Assembly (NCBI RefSeq): GCF_002479325.1
Contig: NZ_DLMO01000048.1
Location: 1 to 13,623 of the forward strand
DNA length: 13,623 nt
Direction: 5' to 3'
Source: Brevundimonas sp. UBA7534
GTDB taxonomy: Bacteria; Pseudomonadota; Alphaproteobacteria; Caulobacterales; Caulobacteraceae
Positions 5,864 to 12,055 of this stretch are shown one piece after another. The stretch's first letter is position 1; each line of letters begins with the position of its first letter. The notes beneath the pieces are model-generated. The model did not search any database, had not been told where the DNA came from, and was given only the letters and a program-made list of their open reading frames with translations. The position numbers and the translations under genes are program-made.

Positions 5864-7197
5864 GCGCCGAGCGTCTCCATGAACCGCACCGGCCGGCCGT
5901 GCGCCGATCCGATCAGTTCGCCGTCCTGCATCACCACCCGGCCACGCACGATGGTCGCCATCGGCCAGCCGGTCGCCTCGACCCCGTCGAAGGGGGTCCA
6001 GCCGCAGCGCGTGGCCTGCTGGTCGTGGGTGATCGTACGCTTCGCCTTCAGGTCCACTATCGTCAGGTCGGCGTCATAGCTGACGGCCATCCGCCCCTTG
6101 TTCGCCGTGCCGAACACCCGCTGCGCCCCGCCCGAGGTCAGGTCGATGAAGCGTTCCAGCGACAGGCGGCCGTTCGCCACGTGGGTCAACATCAGCGGCA
6201 CCAACGTCTGCACCCCCGGCATCCCCGACGGAGAGGCCGGATAGGGTTTGGCCTTTTCTTCCTTCGTATGCGGCGCGTGGTCGGACCCCAGCACGTCCGC
6301 CACGCCCTGCTGCATCCCCCACAGCCATAGCGCATCCACATGCTCCTGCGACCGGATCGGCGGGTTCATCTGGGCGTAGCTGCCCAACCGCTCATAGGCT
6401 TCCGGCCCGACCAGGGTCAGGTGCTGGGGCGTGATCTCGACGGTGGCGACATCCTTATGGAAGCGCAGATATTCCATCTCGTCCCTGGTCGTGACGTGCA
6501 GCACATGGATACGCGCGCCCGTCTCCTTGGCCAGGCCGACCAGGCGCCGGGTCGAGCGGATGGCGCTCTCGGCGTCGCGCACCTCGGGGTGGCTGGTCCA
6601 GTCGCCGGTGCGGGCCAGGCCGCGCCGCTCGACCAGCCGGTATTCGTCCTCGGAGTGGAAGGTGGCCCGGCGGCGCACGTTCGACAGCACCTTCCTGACC
6701 CCCTCGTCGTCGGCGATCAGCAGGTCGCCGGTCGAGGCGCCCATGAACACCTTGACCCCGCAGCATCCCGGCAGCCGCTCCAGCTCGGCCAGATAGTCGG
6801 CGTTCTCGTGCGTGCCGCCGACGTAGAAGGCGTGGTCGGTCCACATCCGGTCCTTCGCCCGCGCCAGCTTGTCCTCCATCGTCGCCGGGTCGGTGGTGTT
6901 CGGATTGGTGTTCGGCATCTCGAACACCGCCACCACGCCGCCCAGAGCCGCCGCGCGCGATCCGGTCTCCAGGTCTTCCTTCCATTCCAGCCCCGGCTCG
7001 CGGAAGTGCACCTGGGTGTCGATGACGCCGGGCAGCACGGTCAGCCCCGTCGCGTCGAACGTTTCCTCGGCCGAGGCCTGCGACAGGTCGCCGATGAAGG
7101 CGATCTTGCCGTCGATCACGCCCACATCCGCCAGGCCCCGCCCGGCATGGTTCGCCACCTCGCCGCCGCGCACGATCAGGTCATAGGTCTGGGTCAT
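5860..7197 (-). CDS. pyrC: Dihydroorotase-type cyclic amidohydrolase, with a Q-x-H in place of H-x-H
   Basis: A 445-residue amidohydrolase. ATG at 7197 is chosen because GAGG (7209-7206) lies 8 nt upstream; the frame is open for 27 more codons but that part is the translated intergenic repeat. Signatures: DTQVHFREPG (~60-69), EMPNTNP (~93-99), GVKVFMGASTGD (~147-158), FHSEDE (H181), VLHVTT (H234) and GSDHAPH (D306). Dihydroorotase closes carbamoyl-aspartate to dihydroorotate in pyrimidine synthesis. The usual first metal motif is H-x-H; here Q62-V-H64 replaces its first histidine. I recall this form from other alphaproteobacterial proteins annotated as dihydroorotase, so it is probably a subfamily trait. 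Pyrimidine or a related cyclic-amide substrate is likely; pyrC is used as the family symbol. No pyrB is beside it. Its stop overlaps the dehydrogenase start. Confidence 0.87.
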   Translation of the reverse strand: MTQTYDLIVRGGEVANHAGRGLADVGVIDGKIAFIGDLSQASAEETFDATGLTVLPGVIDTQVHFREPGLEWKEDLETGSRAAALGGVVAVFEMPNTNPNTTDPATMEDKLARAKDRMWTDHAFYVGGTHENADYLAELERLPGCCGVKVFMGASTGDLLIADDEGVRKVLSNVRRRATFHSEDEYRLVERRGLARTGDWTSHPEVRDAESAIRSTRRLVGLAKETGARIHVLHVTTRDEMEYLRFHKDVATVEITPQHLTLVGPEAYERLGSYAQMNPPIRSQEHVDALWLWGMQQGVADVLGSDHAPHTKEEKAKPYPASPSGMPGVQTLVPLMLTHVANGRLSLERFIDLTSGGAQRVFGTANKGRMAVSYDADLTIVDLKAKRTITHDQQATRCGWTPFDGVEATGWPMATIVRGRVVMQDGELIGSAHGRPVRFMETLGA

Positions 7198-7219
7198 CGC
7201 ACCGTCCTCGCATCCATCA

Positions 7220-7351
7220 CCGTCATCCTCGGGCTTGACCCGAGGATCGGACCCTCCGCATCGCGACAGGCGATGCATCGACGGCTGCTTCTACCGGACT
7301 CCACCGCGCTTGCGGAACCCTCGATCCTCGGGTCAAGCCCGAGGATGACGG
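7220..7351. repeat. REP/BIME-like inverted repeat between glycosyltransferase and dihydroorotase genes
   Basis: Two perfect 30-bp inverted arms (7220-7249 and 7322-7351) are separated by 72 bp. Each arm contains its own palindrome, nine bases on either side of CTTGA or its complement (ATCCTCGGG and CCCGAGGAT). The middle holds a further 7-bp hairpin, GCATCGC (7258-7264) with GCGATGC (7270-7276). Translated, the arms give DPRVKPEDDG-like peptides, a familiar sign of dispersed intergenic palindromes in alphaproteobacteria. The element fills most of the 163-bp gap. It could fold into a large hairpin in RNA and alter read-through or stability between the two genes. Copy number elsewhere cannot be seen here. 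Confidence 0.85.
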
Positions 7352-7360
7352 CGGGAAAGG

Positions 7361-8323
7361 TCACCCCTCGCGCAACACCTTCTGCGCCGCCTTCAGCACC
7401 CGTTCCCACGGCAGGTCCATCATGTGCTGGATGGCCTGATTCAGGTTCGGGTCCAGCTTGCGGAACTCCTCGAAGCTGCGCGGCCCGCGCACCGCCACGC
7501 CCTTCCACGGTCCGCGCGTCGTCTCGTCGGACGGCCCGAAGACCGCCACCACCGGAACGCCCGCGGCCGTCGCCAGGTGAGTCCAGATCGAATCCGCCCC
7601 GACATACAGCCGCGCCTTCGACAGGGCCGCCGCCGTCTGCAGCCGCGTCAGCCTGCCCTGCAGCTCGATCACCCGCGCGCGCGGCACGGCGTACCGGATG
7701 GTGTGGGCGGCTTCGCGGTCGATTTCCTCGCCGACGATCATCAGACGCCCGCCCGCCAGGGGGCCGTCGTCCGCCAGCAGCTTTGTCGCCACCTTGGCGT
7801 AACGTTCCGCCGGCCAGCGCTTGCCCATCCAGTCCACGCCCGGCCCCACCGCCAGGATCGGCCCGTCGCCGCCGCCGGTCGGGACCATCGCCTCGACCTC
7901 GGCCAGGGTCTCGTCGCCGACATAAAGTTTCGGCGCTGGCGTCTCCTCCGGCTCCAGCTTCAGCACCCGCGCGGCCGCCTCGACCGCGTGCAGGCCCGGC
8001 TGGTCCTTGCCCCTGACGGCCCGCTTCTGGCGTCTCAGCTTGCCCGACAGGGCCGAGCCGCGCATGTCCACGACCAACCCCCACTTCGTCGCCCGCACCT
8101 GGTTCCACAGCGCCAGCCATTCGAAATGGCCCTCGCGCTCCAGCACGAGCAGCTGATCCAGTCGCGGGGTGTCGGCGAACAGCGGGGCCGAGGCGGCCGA
8201 TCCGACGACCGTGAAGCGCGCCTGCGGCAGGCTCTCGACCAGATGCGCCAGCACGCCGGACGACAGCACGGCGTCCTCGGCCTCCGCCTCGGCGATATAC
8301 AGGATGGGAAAGCGCCCGATCAT
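7361..8323 (-). CDS. Glycosyltransferase family 9 (heptosyltransferase-like)
   Basis: A 320-residue GT-B glycosyltransferase of family 9, the family of ADP-heptose:LPS heptosyltransferases, so a role in LPS or other cell-surface glycan assembly on the cytoplasmic face is likely. ATG at 8323; no clear SD. The N-terminal domain starts ILYIAEAEAED17AVLSSGVL, matching the family's first strand and loop. The C-terminal domain has GPGVDWMGKRWPAERYAKVA (~160-179) and YVGADSIWTHLATAAG (~240-255), then VFGPSDE, aligning with the GNDSGxxHLAAA-GxP-FGP sugar-nucleotide site. Two conserved glycines differ: the usual G-x-x-G-D loop reads AEAED (D17 kept), and the S/T-G before x-x-H reads S-I. The acceptor and sugar are unknown. 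It is divergent from the small gene at 8410; downstream are the repeat element and the dihydroorotase gene. Confidence 0.85.
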   Translation of the reverse strand: MIGRFPILYIAEAEAEDAVLSSGVLAHLVESLPQARFTVVGSAASAPLFADTPRLDQLLVLEREGHFEWLALWNQVRATKWGLVVDMRGSALSGKLRRQKRAVRGKDQPGLHAVEAAARVLKLEPEETPAPKLYVGDETLAEVEAMVPTGGGDGPILAVGPGVDWMGKRWPAERYAKVATKLLADDGPLAGGRLMIVGEEIDREAAHTIRYAVPRARVIELQGRLTRLQTAAALSKARLYVGADSIWTHLATAAGVPVVAVFGPSDETTRGPWKGVAVRGPRSFEEFRKLDPNLNQAIQHMMDLPWERVLKAAQKVLREG

Positions 8324-8409
8324 TCGCCGAACGACTAAAGGGATTCTGCCCCGAGTTCAGCGCCCGCGCGGGGTTTTCCACTGTCGTGAAGATGCGATAC
8401 AGCGACGCG

Positions 8410-8634
8410 ATGAAGACCGCCCCCGACCCCGCCGCGACCGCCGCCCTGGAACGCTACCGGGAACAACGCGTCACCGCCATCCATCGGCTGGACCTGATCG
8501 CCAGGGGCGCGACGCTGAATTACGAGGACGGAACGCCGGTCGACATGGCGTCCGAGAAGCGGCGTCTGGAAGAGATGGTCGCCGACAGGGACCGCCGCAT
8601 CGCCGCGCTCGAACGCGACCTGGGCCTGACTTGA
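8410..8634 (+). CDS. Small charged coiled-coil protein, unknown function
   Basis: A 74-residue protein from ATG at 8410; in-frame GTG at 8386 or ATG at 8392 would add up to eight residues. No SD is clear for any of these, so the start is uncertain. The middle holds LNYEDGTPVD, and the C-terminal ~30 residues (EKRRLEEMVADRDRRIAALERDLGL) show heptad-like spacing of leucine, isoleucine and methionine with many charges, so a short coiled coil is likely. No known family was recognised. The stop codon overlaps the TTG start of the YkgJ-type gene (TTGA, 8631-8634), so the two are probably co-translated and may act together. There is a divergent glycosyltransferase gene 86 nt upstream. Confidence 0.7.
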   Translation: MKTAPDPAATAALERYREQRVTAIHRLDLIARGATLNYEDGTPVDMASEKRRLEEMVADRDRRIAALERDLGLT

Positions 8635-9176
8635 GCCTGCCGCTCCTGCCGGACCGGACTTGCGGCGGCTGCGTCGAATGCTGCCGGGTCATCCCGCTGG
8701 ACCTGCCCGAACTGGCCAAGCCCACGGGCGAACTGTGCGCCTACTGCGTCGACGGCGCCGGCTGTTCGGTGCATCAGGTGCGCCCCCAGACCTGCCGCGT
8801 CTGGTTCTGCCTGTGGCGGGCGGTGGAGTTGTCCGACGACTGGCGCCCGGACCGCAGCGGCGTGATCGTCCGCCCGGACGGGGTCGAGGACGGGGTCATC
8901 ACCCTCTACGTCGTGCGCCCGTCCGACTTTCTGGGCTCGATGGAATTCTTCGCCACCGTGGCGGGGTGGATCGCCGAAGGGATCGAGGTGGCGCTCAGCA
9001 TCCCCGGCCCGGTGGGAACCTATCCGGCCCGCGCCGTCGTCACCGACTGGCTGCGCCCGGCCGTCGAGGCGGGCGATCCCGCCGACTTCCTGGCCCGGAC
9101 CCTGCGCGCCCTGGACCGGTTGGGGGAGCACGACTTCCAGCCGGACGGGATCGAGACGCGCTACGCCGTGATCTGA
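8631..9176 (+). CDS. YkgJ-family cysteine-cluster protein
   Basis: A 181-residue protein. The only start that keeps the whole domain is TTG at 8631, overlapping the stop of the upstream gene as TTGA; the next in-frame methionine comes far past the cysteine cluster. The cluster is C11-G-G-C14-V-E-C17-C18, C36-x2-C39, C45, then RPQTC55RVWFC60. This CxxCxxCC ... C ... RPxxC pattern defines the YkgJ family, described as zinc- or iron-chelating proteins of unknown process. The C-terminal ~100 residues have no recognised motif and include VRPSDFLGSMEFF and a Trp-rich helix. A frame open further upstream (from 8169) is rejected because it overlaps both the divergent gene and the small gene at 8410. 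Metal identity and function are not known. Confidence 0.83.
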   Translation: MSLPLLPDRTCGGCVECCRVIPLDLPELAKPTGELCAYCVDGAGCSVHQVRPQTCRVWFCLWRAVELSDDWRPDRSGVIVRPDGVEDGVITLYVVRPSDFLGSMEFFATVAGWIAEGIEVALSIPGPVGTYPARAVVTDWLRPAVEAGDPADFLARTLRALDRLGEHDFQPDGIETRYAVI

Positions 9177-9212
9177 AGACGCGATTCCGGGGACGTGTAT
9201 TGGCGGGACAGA

Positions 9213-9244
9213 GGACGGGGACTGTGACGACATTTCCCCCGTCC
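9213..9244. repeat. Inverted repeat in the gap before the NTF2-like gene
   Basis: GGACGGGG (9213-9220) and CCCCGTCC (9237-9244) are perfect 8-bp arms with a 16-nt loop, starting 37 nt after the stop of the YkgJ-type gene. No T-run follows, so it is not a convincing intrinsic terminator. The same gap contains three GACATTTC copies (9229, 9294, 9302) and CCACATTTGTGG. Confidence 0.4.
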
Positions 9245-9328
9245 ACCTGGCGCCCCGCCGCGCCGTGTTAGGATTTCGCCGGCCACATTTGTGGACATTT
9301 CGACATTTCCGTCGCCGGAGGAACGCCC

Positions 9329-9706
9329 CTGACCGTCGAGACGAACATCCGCGCCGCGCACGCCTTCTACGACCTGATGTTCAACCAGTGTCGGCCGCGC
9401 GATGCGGTCGAAGCCCACGTCGGCGACCGCTACGTCCAGCACAATCCGGTCGTTCCCGACGGCAAGGACGCCTTCATCGCCTATTTCGAGCGGATGGCCC
9501 GGGACTACCCGGGCAAGCGCGTCCATATCGTCCGCGCCCTGGGCCAGGACGACATGGTCGTTCTGCACACCCGCCAGGAATGGCCGGGCGACGGCGACTG
9601 GGCCGGCATGGACATCTTTCGCTTCGAGAACGGCCGCATCGTCGAACACTGGGACGTGCTGCAGCGCGTGCCCGAACAGGCCGCCCACGCCAACACCATG
9701 TTCTGA
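9329..9706 (+). CDS. SnoaL/NTF2-like protein, apparently with a CTG start
   Basis: A 125-residue NTF2-fold protein if read from CTG at 9329, or 109 from the first ATG at 9377. CTG is preferred for three reasons. A strong SD, GGAGGA (9317-9322), lies 6 nt before it. Codons 9329-9376 (TVETNIRAAHAFYDL) look like the normal first helix of this family. No ATG, GTG or TTG occurs in frame between the TAG at 9269 and 9377. Further motifs are YVQHNP (~36-41), FIAYFERMARDYP (~50-62), HTRQEWPG, GMDIFRFENGRIVEHWDVLQ (~93-112). The QHNP and EHWDVLQ pattern is typical of SnoaL-like polyketide-cyclase-related proteins common in proteobacteria; the real substrate is usually unknown. It is preceded by repeated GACATTTC words and is probably transcribed separately from ygfZ. 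Confidence 0.85.
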   Translation: MTVETNIRAAHAFYDLMFNQCRPRDAVEAHVGDRYVQHNPVVPDGKDAFIAYFERMARDYPGKRVHIVRALGQDDMVVLHTRQEWPGDGDWAGMDIFRFENGRIVEHWDVLQRVPEQAAHANTMF

Positions 9707-9762
9707 CCCGAACTCCGTCCCGCCATCCCATCCACACCGTTTTTTGCACACGGCGCCGTCTG

Positions 9763-9789
9763 GAGACATTCGCCGCCCGCTCCTATCTA
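9763..9789 (+). promoter_or_regulatory. Candidate leaderless promoter of ygfZ
   Basis: TATCTA (9784-9789) is a reasonable -10, placed so that transcription would begin about at the ATG at 9796. GAGACA (9763-9768) is a partial -35 at a short 15-nt spacing. There is no SD in front of the ATG, which supports a leaderless message. Confidence 0.4.
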
Positions 9790-9795
9790 GCGCCC

Positions 9796-10605
9796 ATGCC
9801 CGTCGCCCGCCTGTCCAGCCGCGCCCTGATCGCCGTCACGGGGGCCGACGCCCGGCCCTTCCTGCACAATCTCCTGACCCAGGACGTGGAGACGCTGAGG
9901 GACGGCGACCTGCGGTTCGGGGCGCTGCTGTCGCCGCCGGGCCGTCTGCTGTTCGACCTGTTCATCCTCGGCGCGGACGACGGCGTCCTGCTCGACGTCG
10001 CCGCCGACCGGCGCGACGCCCTGCTCCAGCGCCTGTCGATGTACCGGCTGCGCGCCAGGGTTCAGATCGCAGCCGACGACCGCCCCGTCTTCGCCGCCTG
10101 GCCCGACACGCCCGCCGGTTTCCTGACCGACCCGCGCACCCCGCTGATGGGCGGACGCCTCTATGGCGACGCGACGGCCGACGCGACCGAGGCGGACCAT
10201 GACGCCCACCGGCTCTCGGTCGGCGTGCCCGATCCGGCGAACGACGCTCCCGCCGACAAGACCTATCCGATCGAGGCCGACTTCGACCTGCTGAACGGCA
10301 TCGACTTCGCCAAGGGCTGTTTCGTCGGCCAGGAAACGACCTCGCGCATGAAGCGGCGCGGAACGATCAAGAGCCGCATGGCGCCGCTGGACTTCGACGG
10401 CCCGCTCCCGGCCTTCGGCGCCGAGGTCCTGAAGGGCGACCTGCGCGCCGGCCAGGTGCTGTCCGGGCGCGACGGCTCGGTCATGGCCCTGCTGCGCCTT
10501 GACCGCCTCGACGGCGACCTGACCGTGGAGGGCCGCCCCGTGCGCGTGCGCCGCCCGGCCTGGATGACCGCCGACGCCTTCGCCCCGCCCGAAACCCGAT
10601 CCTGA
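9796..10605 (+). CDS. ygfZ: Folate-binding protein YgfZ (Fe-S cluster assembly/repair)
   Basis: A 269-residue protein of the GcvT-like YgfZ family. It uses folate to help make or repair certain iron-sulfur enzymes in the cytoplasm. The decisive motif is K173-G-C175-F-V-G-Q-E180, the KGCxxGQE signature that separates YgfZ from glycine-cleavage T proteins; C175 is the conserved cysteine. N-terminal features also fit: VTGADARPFLHNLLTQDV (~14-31) and ALLSPPGRLLFDLFIL (~43-58), the usual SPQGR-F/LFD region. The C-terminal barrel-like part has RAGQVLSG and AllRLDRL. ATG at 9796 has no SD but lies directly behind a candidate -10. The SDR gene follows after 16 nt on the same strand, so the two are probably co-transcribed. 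Confidence 0.92.
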   Translation: MPVARLSSRALIAVTGADARPFLHNLLTQDVETLRDGDLRFGALLSPPGRLLFDLFILGADDGVLLDVAADRRDALLQRLSMYRLRARVQIAADDRPVFAAWPDTPAGFLTDPRTPLMGGRLYGDATADATEADHDAHRLSVGVPDPANDAPADKTYPIEADFDLLNGIDFAKGCFVGQETTSRMKRRGTIKSRMAPLDFDGPLPAFGAEVLKGDLRAGQVLSGRDGSVMALLRLDRLDGDLTVEGRPVRVRRPAWMTADAFAPPETRS

Positions 10606-10621
10606 AGACAGAGCCTGGCCC

Positions 10622-11380
10622 ATGAACATCGCCGATCAGATCGTCCTCGTCACCGGCGGCGCGCGCGGCGTCGGCGCGGCCGCCGTCCGCGCCTTCGCCC
10701 GCGACGGCGCCCGCGTCGTCGTCAATTGGCGCAACAGCGGCGAAGCGGCGCAGGGCCTGACCGCCGAGATCGGCGAACGCGCCCTCGCGCTTCAGGCCGA
10801 CGTCTCCGACCGCCCCGCCGTCCAGGCGATGGTCGAAAAGGCCGAGGCGCATTTCGGCGCGCCGATCACCACCGTCGTCAACAACGCCCTGGACTATAGC
10901 TTCAACGGCGACGCCCGCTCGATGCTGGCCGACATCGGCTGGCGCGAGCTGGAGAACCAGTTCTCGACCGTGGTGCGCGGCGCCCTGAACGTCATCCAGG
11001 CGACCGCCCCCGGCATGATGCGCGTCGGCTTCGGCCGGGTGGTGAACATCGGCACCAACCTGTTCCAGAACCCGGTCGTGCCCTACCACGACTACACCGC
11101 CGCCAAGGCCGCCCTGCTCAGCCTGACCCGCACCGCCTCGGCCGACCTGGGGCCGGTGGGCATCACCGTCAACATGGTGTCGGGCGGCCTGCTGCGGACC
11201 ACCGACGCCAGCGCCGCCACTCCGGACGCCGTCTTCGACCTGATCGCCGGAATGACCCCGCTGCGCCATGTCACGACTCCGGAAGAGTTCGCCGACGCGG
11301 TCCTGTTCTTCGCCTCCCCGTGGAGCCGCGCGGTCACCGGCCAGAACCTGGTCGTCGACGGCGGCCTGGTCCGCGACTGA
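10622..11380 (+). CDS. FabG-like short-chain dehydrogenase/reductase
   Basis: A 252-residue classical SDR. Cofactor motif TGGARGVG (~11-18), then the NWR stretch after strand 2 (R37 suggests NADPH), AD-V at 59-61, VVNNA (~85-89), active-site Y158-T-A-A-K162 and the C-terminal TGQNLVVDGGLV typical of FabG-like enzymes. In classical SDRs a Ser 13 residues before the Tyr completes the triad; here that place is T145 (NIGTN). I recall the GTN-QNPVVPYHDYTAAK form from related proteins annotated as 3-oxoacyl-ACP reductase, so it is probably a subfamily trait. A hydroxyl is kept and activity is plausible. The likely reaction is NADPH-dependent ketone reduction; the substrate is unknown. It is 16 nt behind ygfZ with only a weak SD, and is followed by an intrinsic terminator. 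Confidence 0.9.
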   Translation: MNIADQIVLVTGGARGVGAAAVRAFARDGARVVVNWRNSGEAAQGLTAEIGERALALQADVSDRPAVQAMVEKAEAHFGAPITTVVNNALDYSFNGDARSMLADIGWRELENQFSTVVRGALNVIQATAPGMMRVGFGRVVNIGTNLFQNPVVPYHDYTAAKAALLSLTRTASADLGPVGITVNMVSGGLLRTTDASAATPDAVFDLIAGMTPLRHVTTPEEFADAVLFFASPWSRAVTGQNLVVDGGLVRD

Positions 11381-11403
11381 CAGGCCGTCCTTTTCCAACT
11401 CAC

Positions 11404-11431
11404 GGGCGCGGACGTTCCGCGCCCTTCCCTT
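11404..11431 (+). terminator. Intrinsic terminator after the ygfZ-SDR unit
   Basis: GGGCGCGGA (11404-11412) and TCCGCGCCC (11416-11424) form a perfect 9-bp GC-rich stem with a 3-nt loop, followed by TTCCCTT. It lies 24 nt after the SDR stop codon and 28 nt before the tag start, so it separates the two transcription units. Confidence 0.75.
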
Positions 11432-11458
11432 TAGCGAACAAACCGGCAACATCGACCC

Positions 11459-12055
11459 ATGACCGACTCACACGCCGAAGGCCGCTGCGGCTGGTGCGGG
11501 ACCGATCCGCTGTATGTCGCCTATCACGACCAGGAATGGGGCGTGCCCGAACTCGATCCGCGCGCCCTGTGGGAAAAGCTGGTTCTGGACGGCTTCCAGG
11601 CGGGGCTGGCCTGGATCACCATCCTGCGAAAACGCGAGGGAATGCGCGACGCCTTCGACGGCTTCGACCCCGAGATCGTCGCACGCTACGACGAGGCCGA
11701 CATCCAGCGCCTGCTGGGCGACGCCCGCATCATCCGCTCGCGCGCCAAGATCAACGCCGCGATCAAGGGCGCGCAGATATGGCTGCAGATGCGCGAGGAC
11801 GGGGAGGATTTCTCCGCGTGGCTCTGGTCCTTCGTCGGCGGCCAGCCGATCCAGAACGACTGGACGAATTATCGCCAGGCGCCGACGCAGACGGCGGAAT
11901 CCGTTGCGATGGCCAAGGCGCTGAAGGCGCGGGGCTTCAACTTCTGCGGCCCTGTCATCGTCTATGCGTTCATGCAGGCCGTGGGCATGGTCAACGATCA
12001 CCAGACGACCTGCTTCCGTCACGGCCAGGTTCGTGCGATGGCGGGGCATGGCTAG
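11459..12055 (+). CDS. tag: DNA-3-methyladenine glycosylase I
   Basis: A 198-residue DNA repair enzyme that removes 3-methyladenine from alkylated DNA. It matches E. coli Tag along its length with a ~6-residue longer N-terminus: RCGW, DPLYVAYHDQEWGVP (~16-30), QAGLAWITILRKRE (~47-60), FDP (~69), RIIR-R-KI-A, LWSFVGGQP and RGFNFCGP-YAFMQAVGMVNDH. The zinc ligands of E. coli Tag (C4, H17, H175, C179) correspond to C10, H23, H181 and C185, all present. The position of the E. coli catalytic Glu38 (LEGQQAGLSW) is Asp44 here (LDGFQAGLAW), a conservative change. ATG at 11459 has no SD. rnhB starts within the last codons (8-nt overlap), so translation of the two is probably linked. Confidence 0.93.
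   Translation: MTDSHAEGRCGWCGTDPLYVAYHDQEWGVPELDPRALWEKLVLDGFQAGLAWITILRKREGMRDAFDGFDPEIVARYDEADIQRLLGDARIIRSRAKINAAIKGAQIWLQMREDGEDFSAWLWSFVGGQPIQNDWTNYRQAPTQTAESVAMAKALKARGFNFCGPVIVYAFMQAVGMVNDHQTTCFRHGQVRAMAGHG

Noticed and set aside
7198..7278. N-terminal extension of the dihydroorotase
   Set aside because: It is the translated inverted-repeat element; a good SD and ATG exist at 7197.
7220..7351. CRISPR array or insertion-sequence ends
   Set aside because: Only two inverted arms, no evenly spaced direct repeats and no transposase; each arm is itself a palindrome, as in REP elements.
6340..8016. Plus-strand open frame of 558 codons
   Set aside because: Antisense to the dihydroorotase and glycosyltransferase genes and through the repeat; Pro/Arg/Ser-rich second half without motifs.
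8169..8630. Extension of the YkgJ-type frame upstream to 8169
   Set aside because: Overlaps the divergent glycosyltransferase and the 74-residue gene; the family domain begins right after TTG at 8631.
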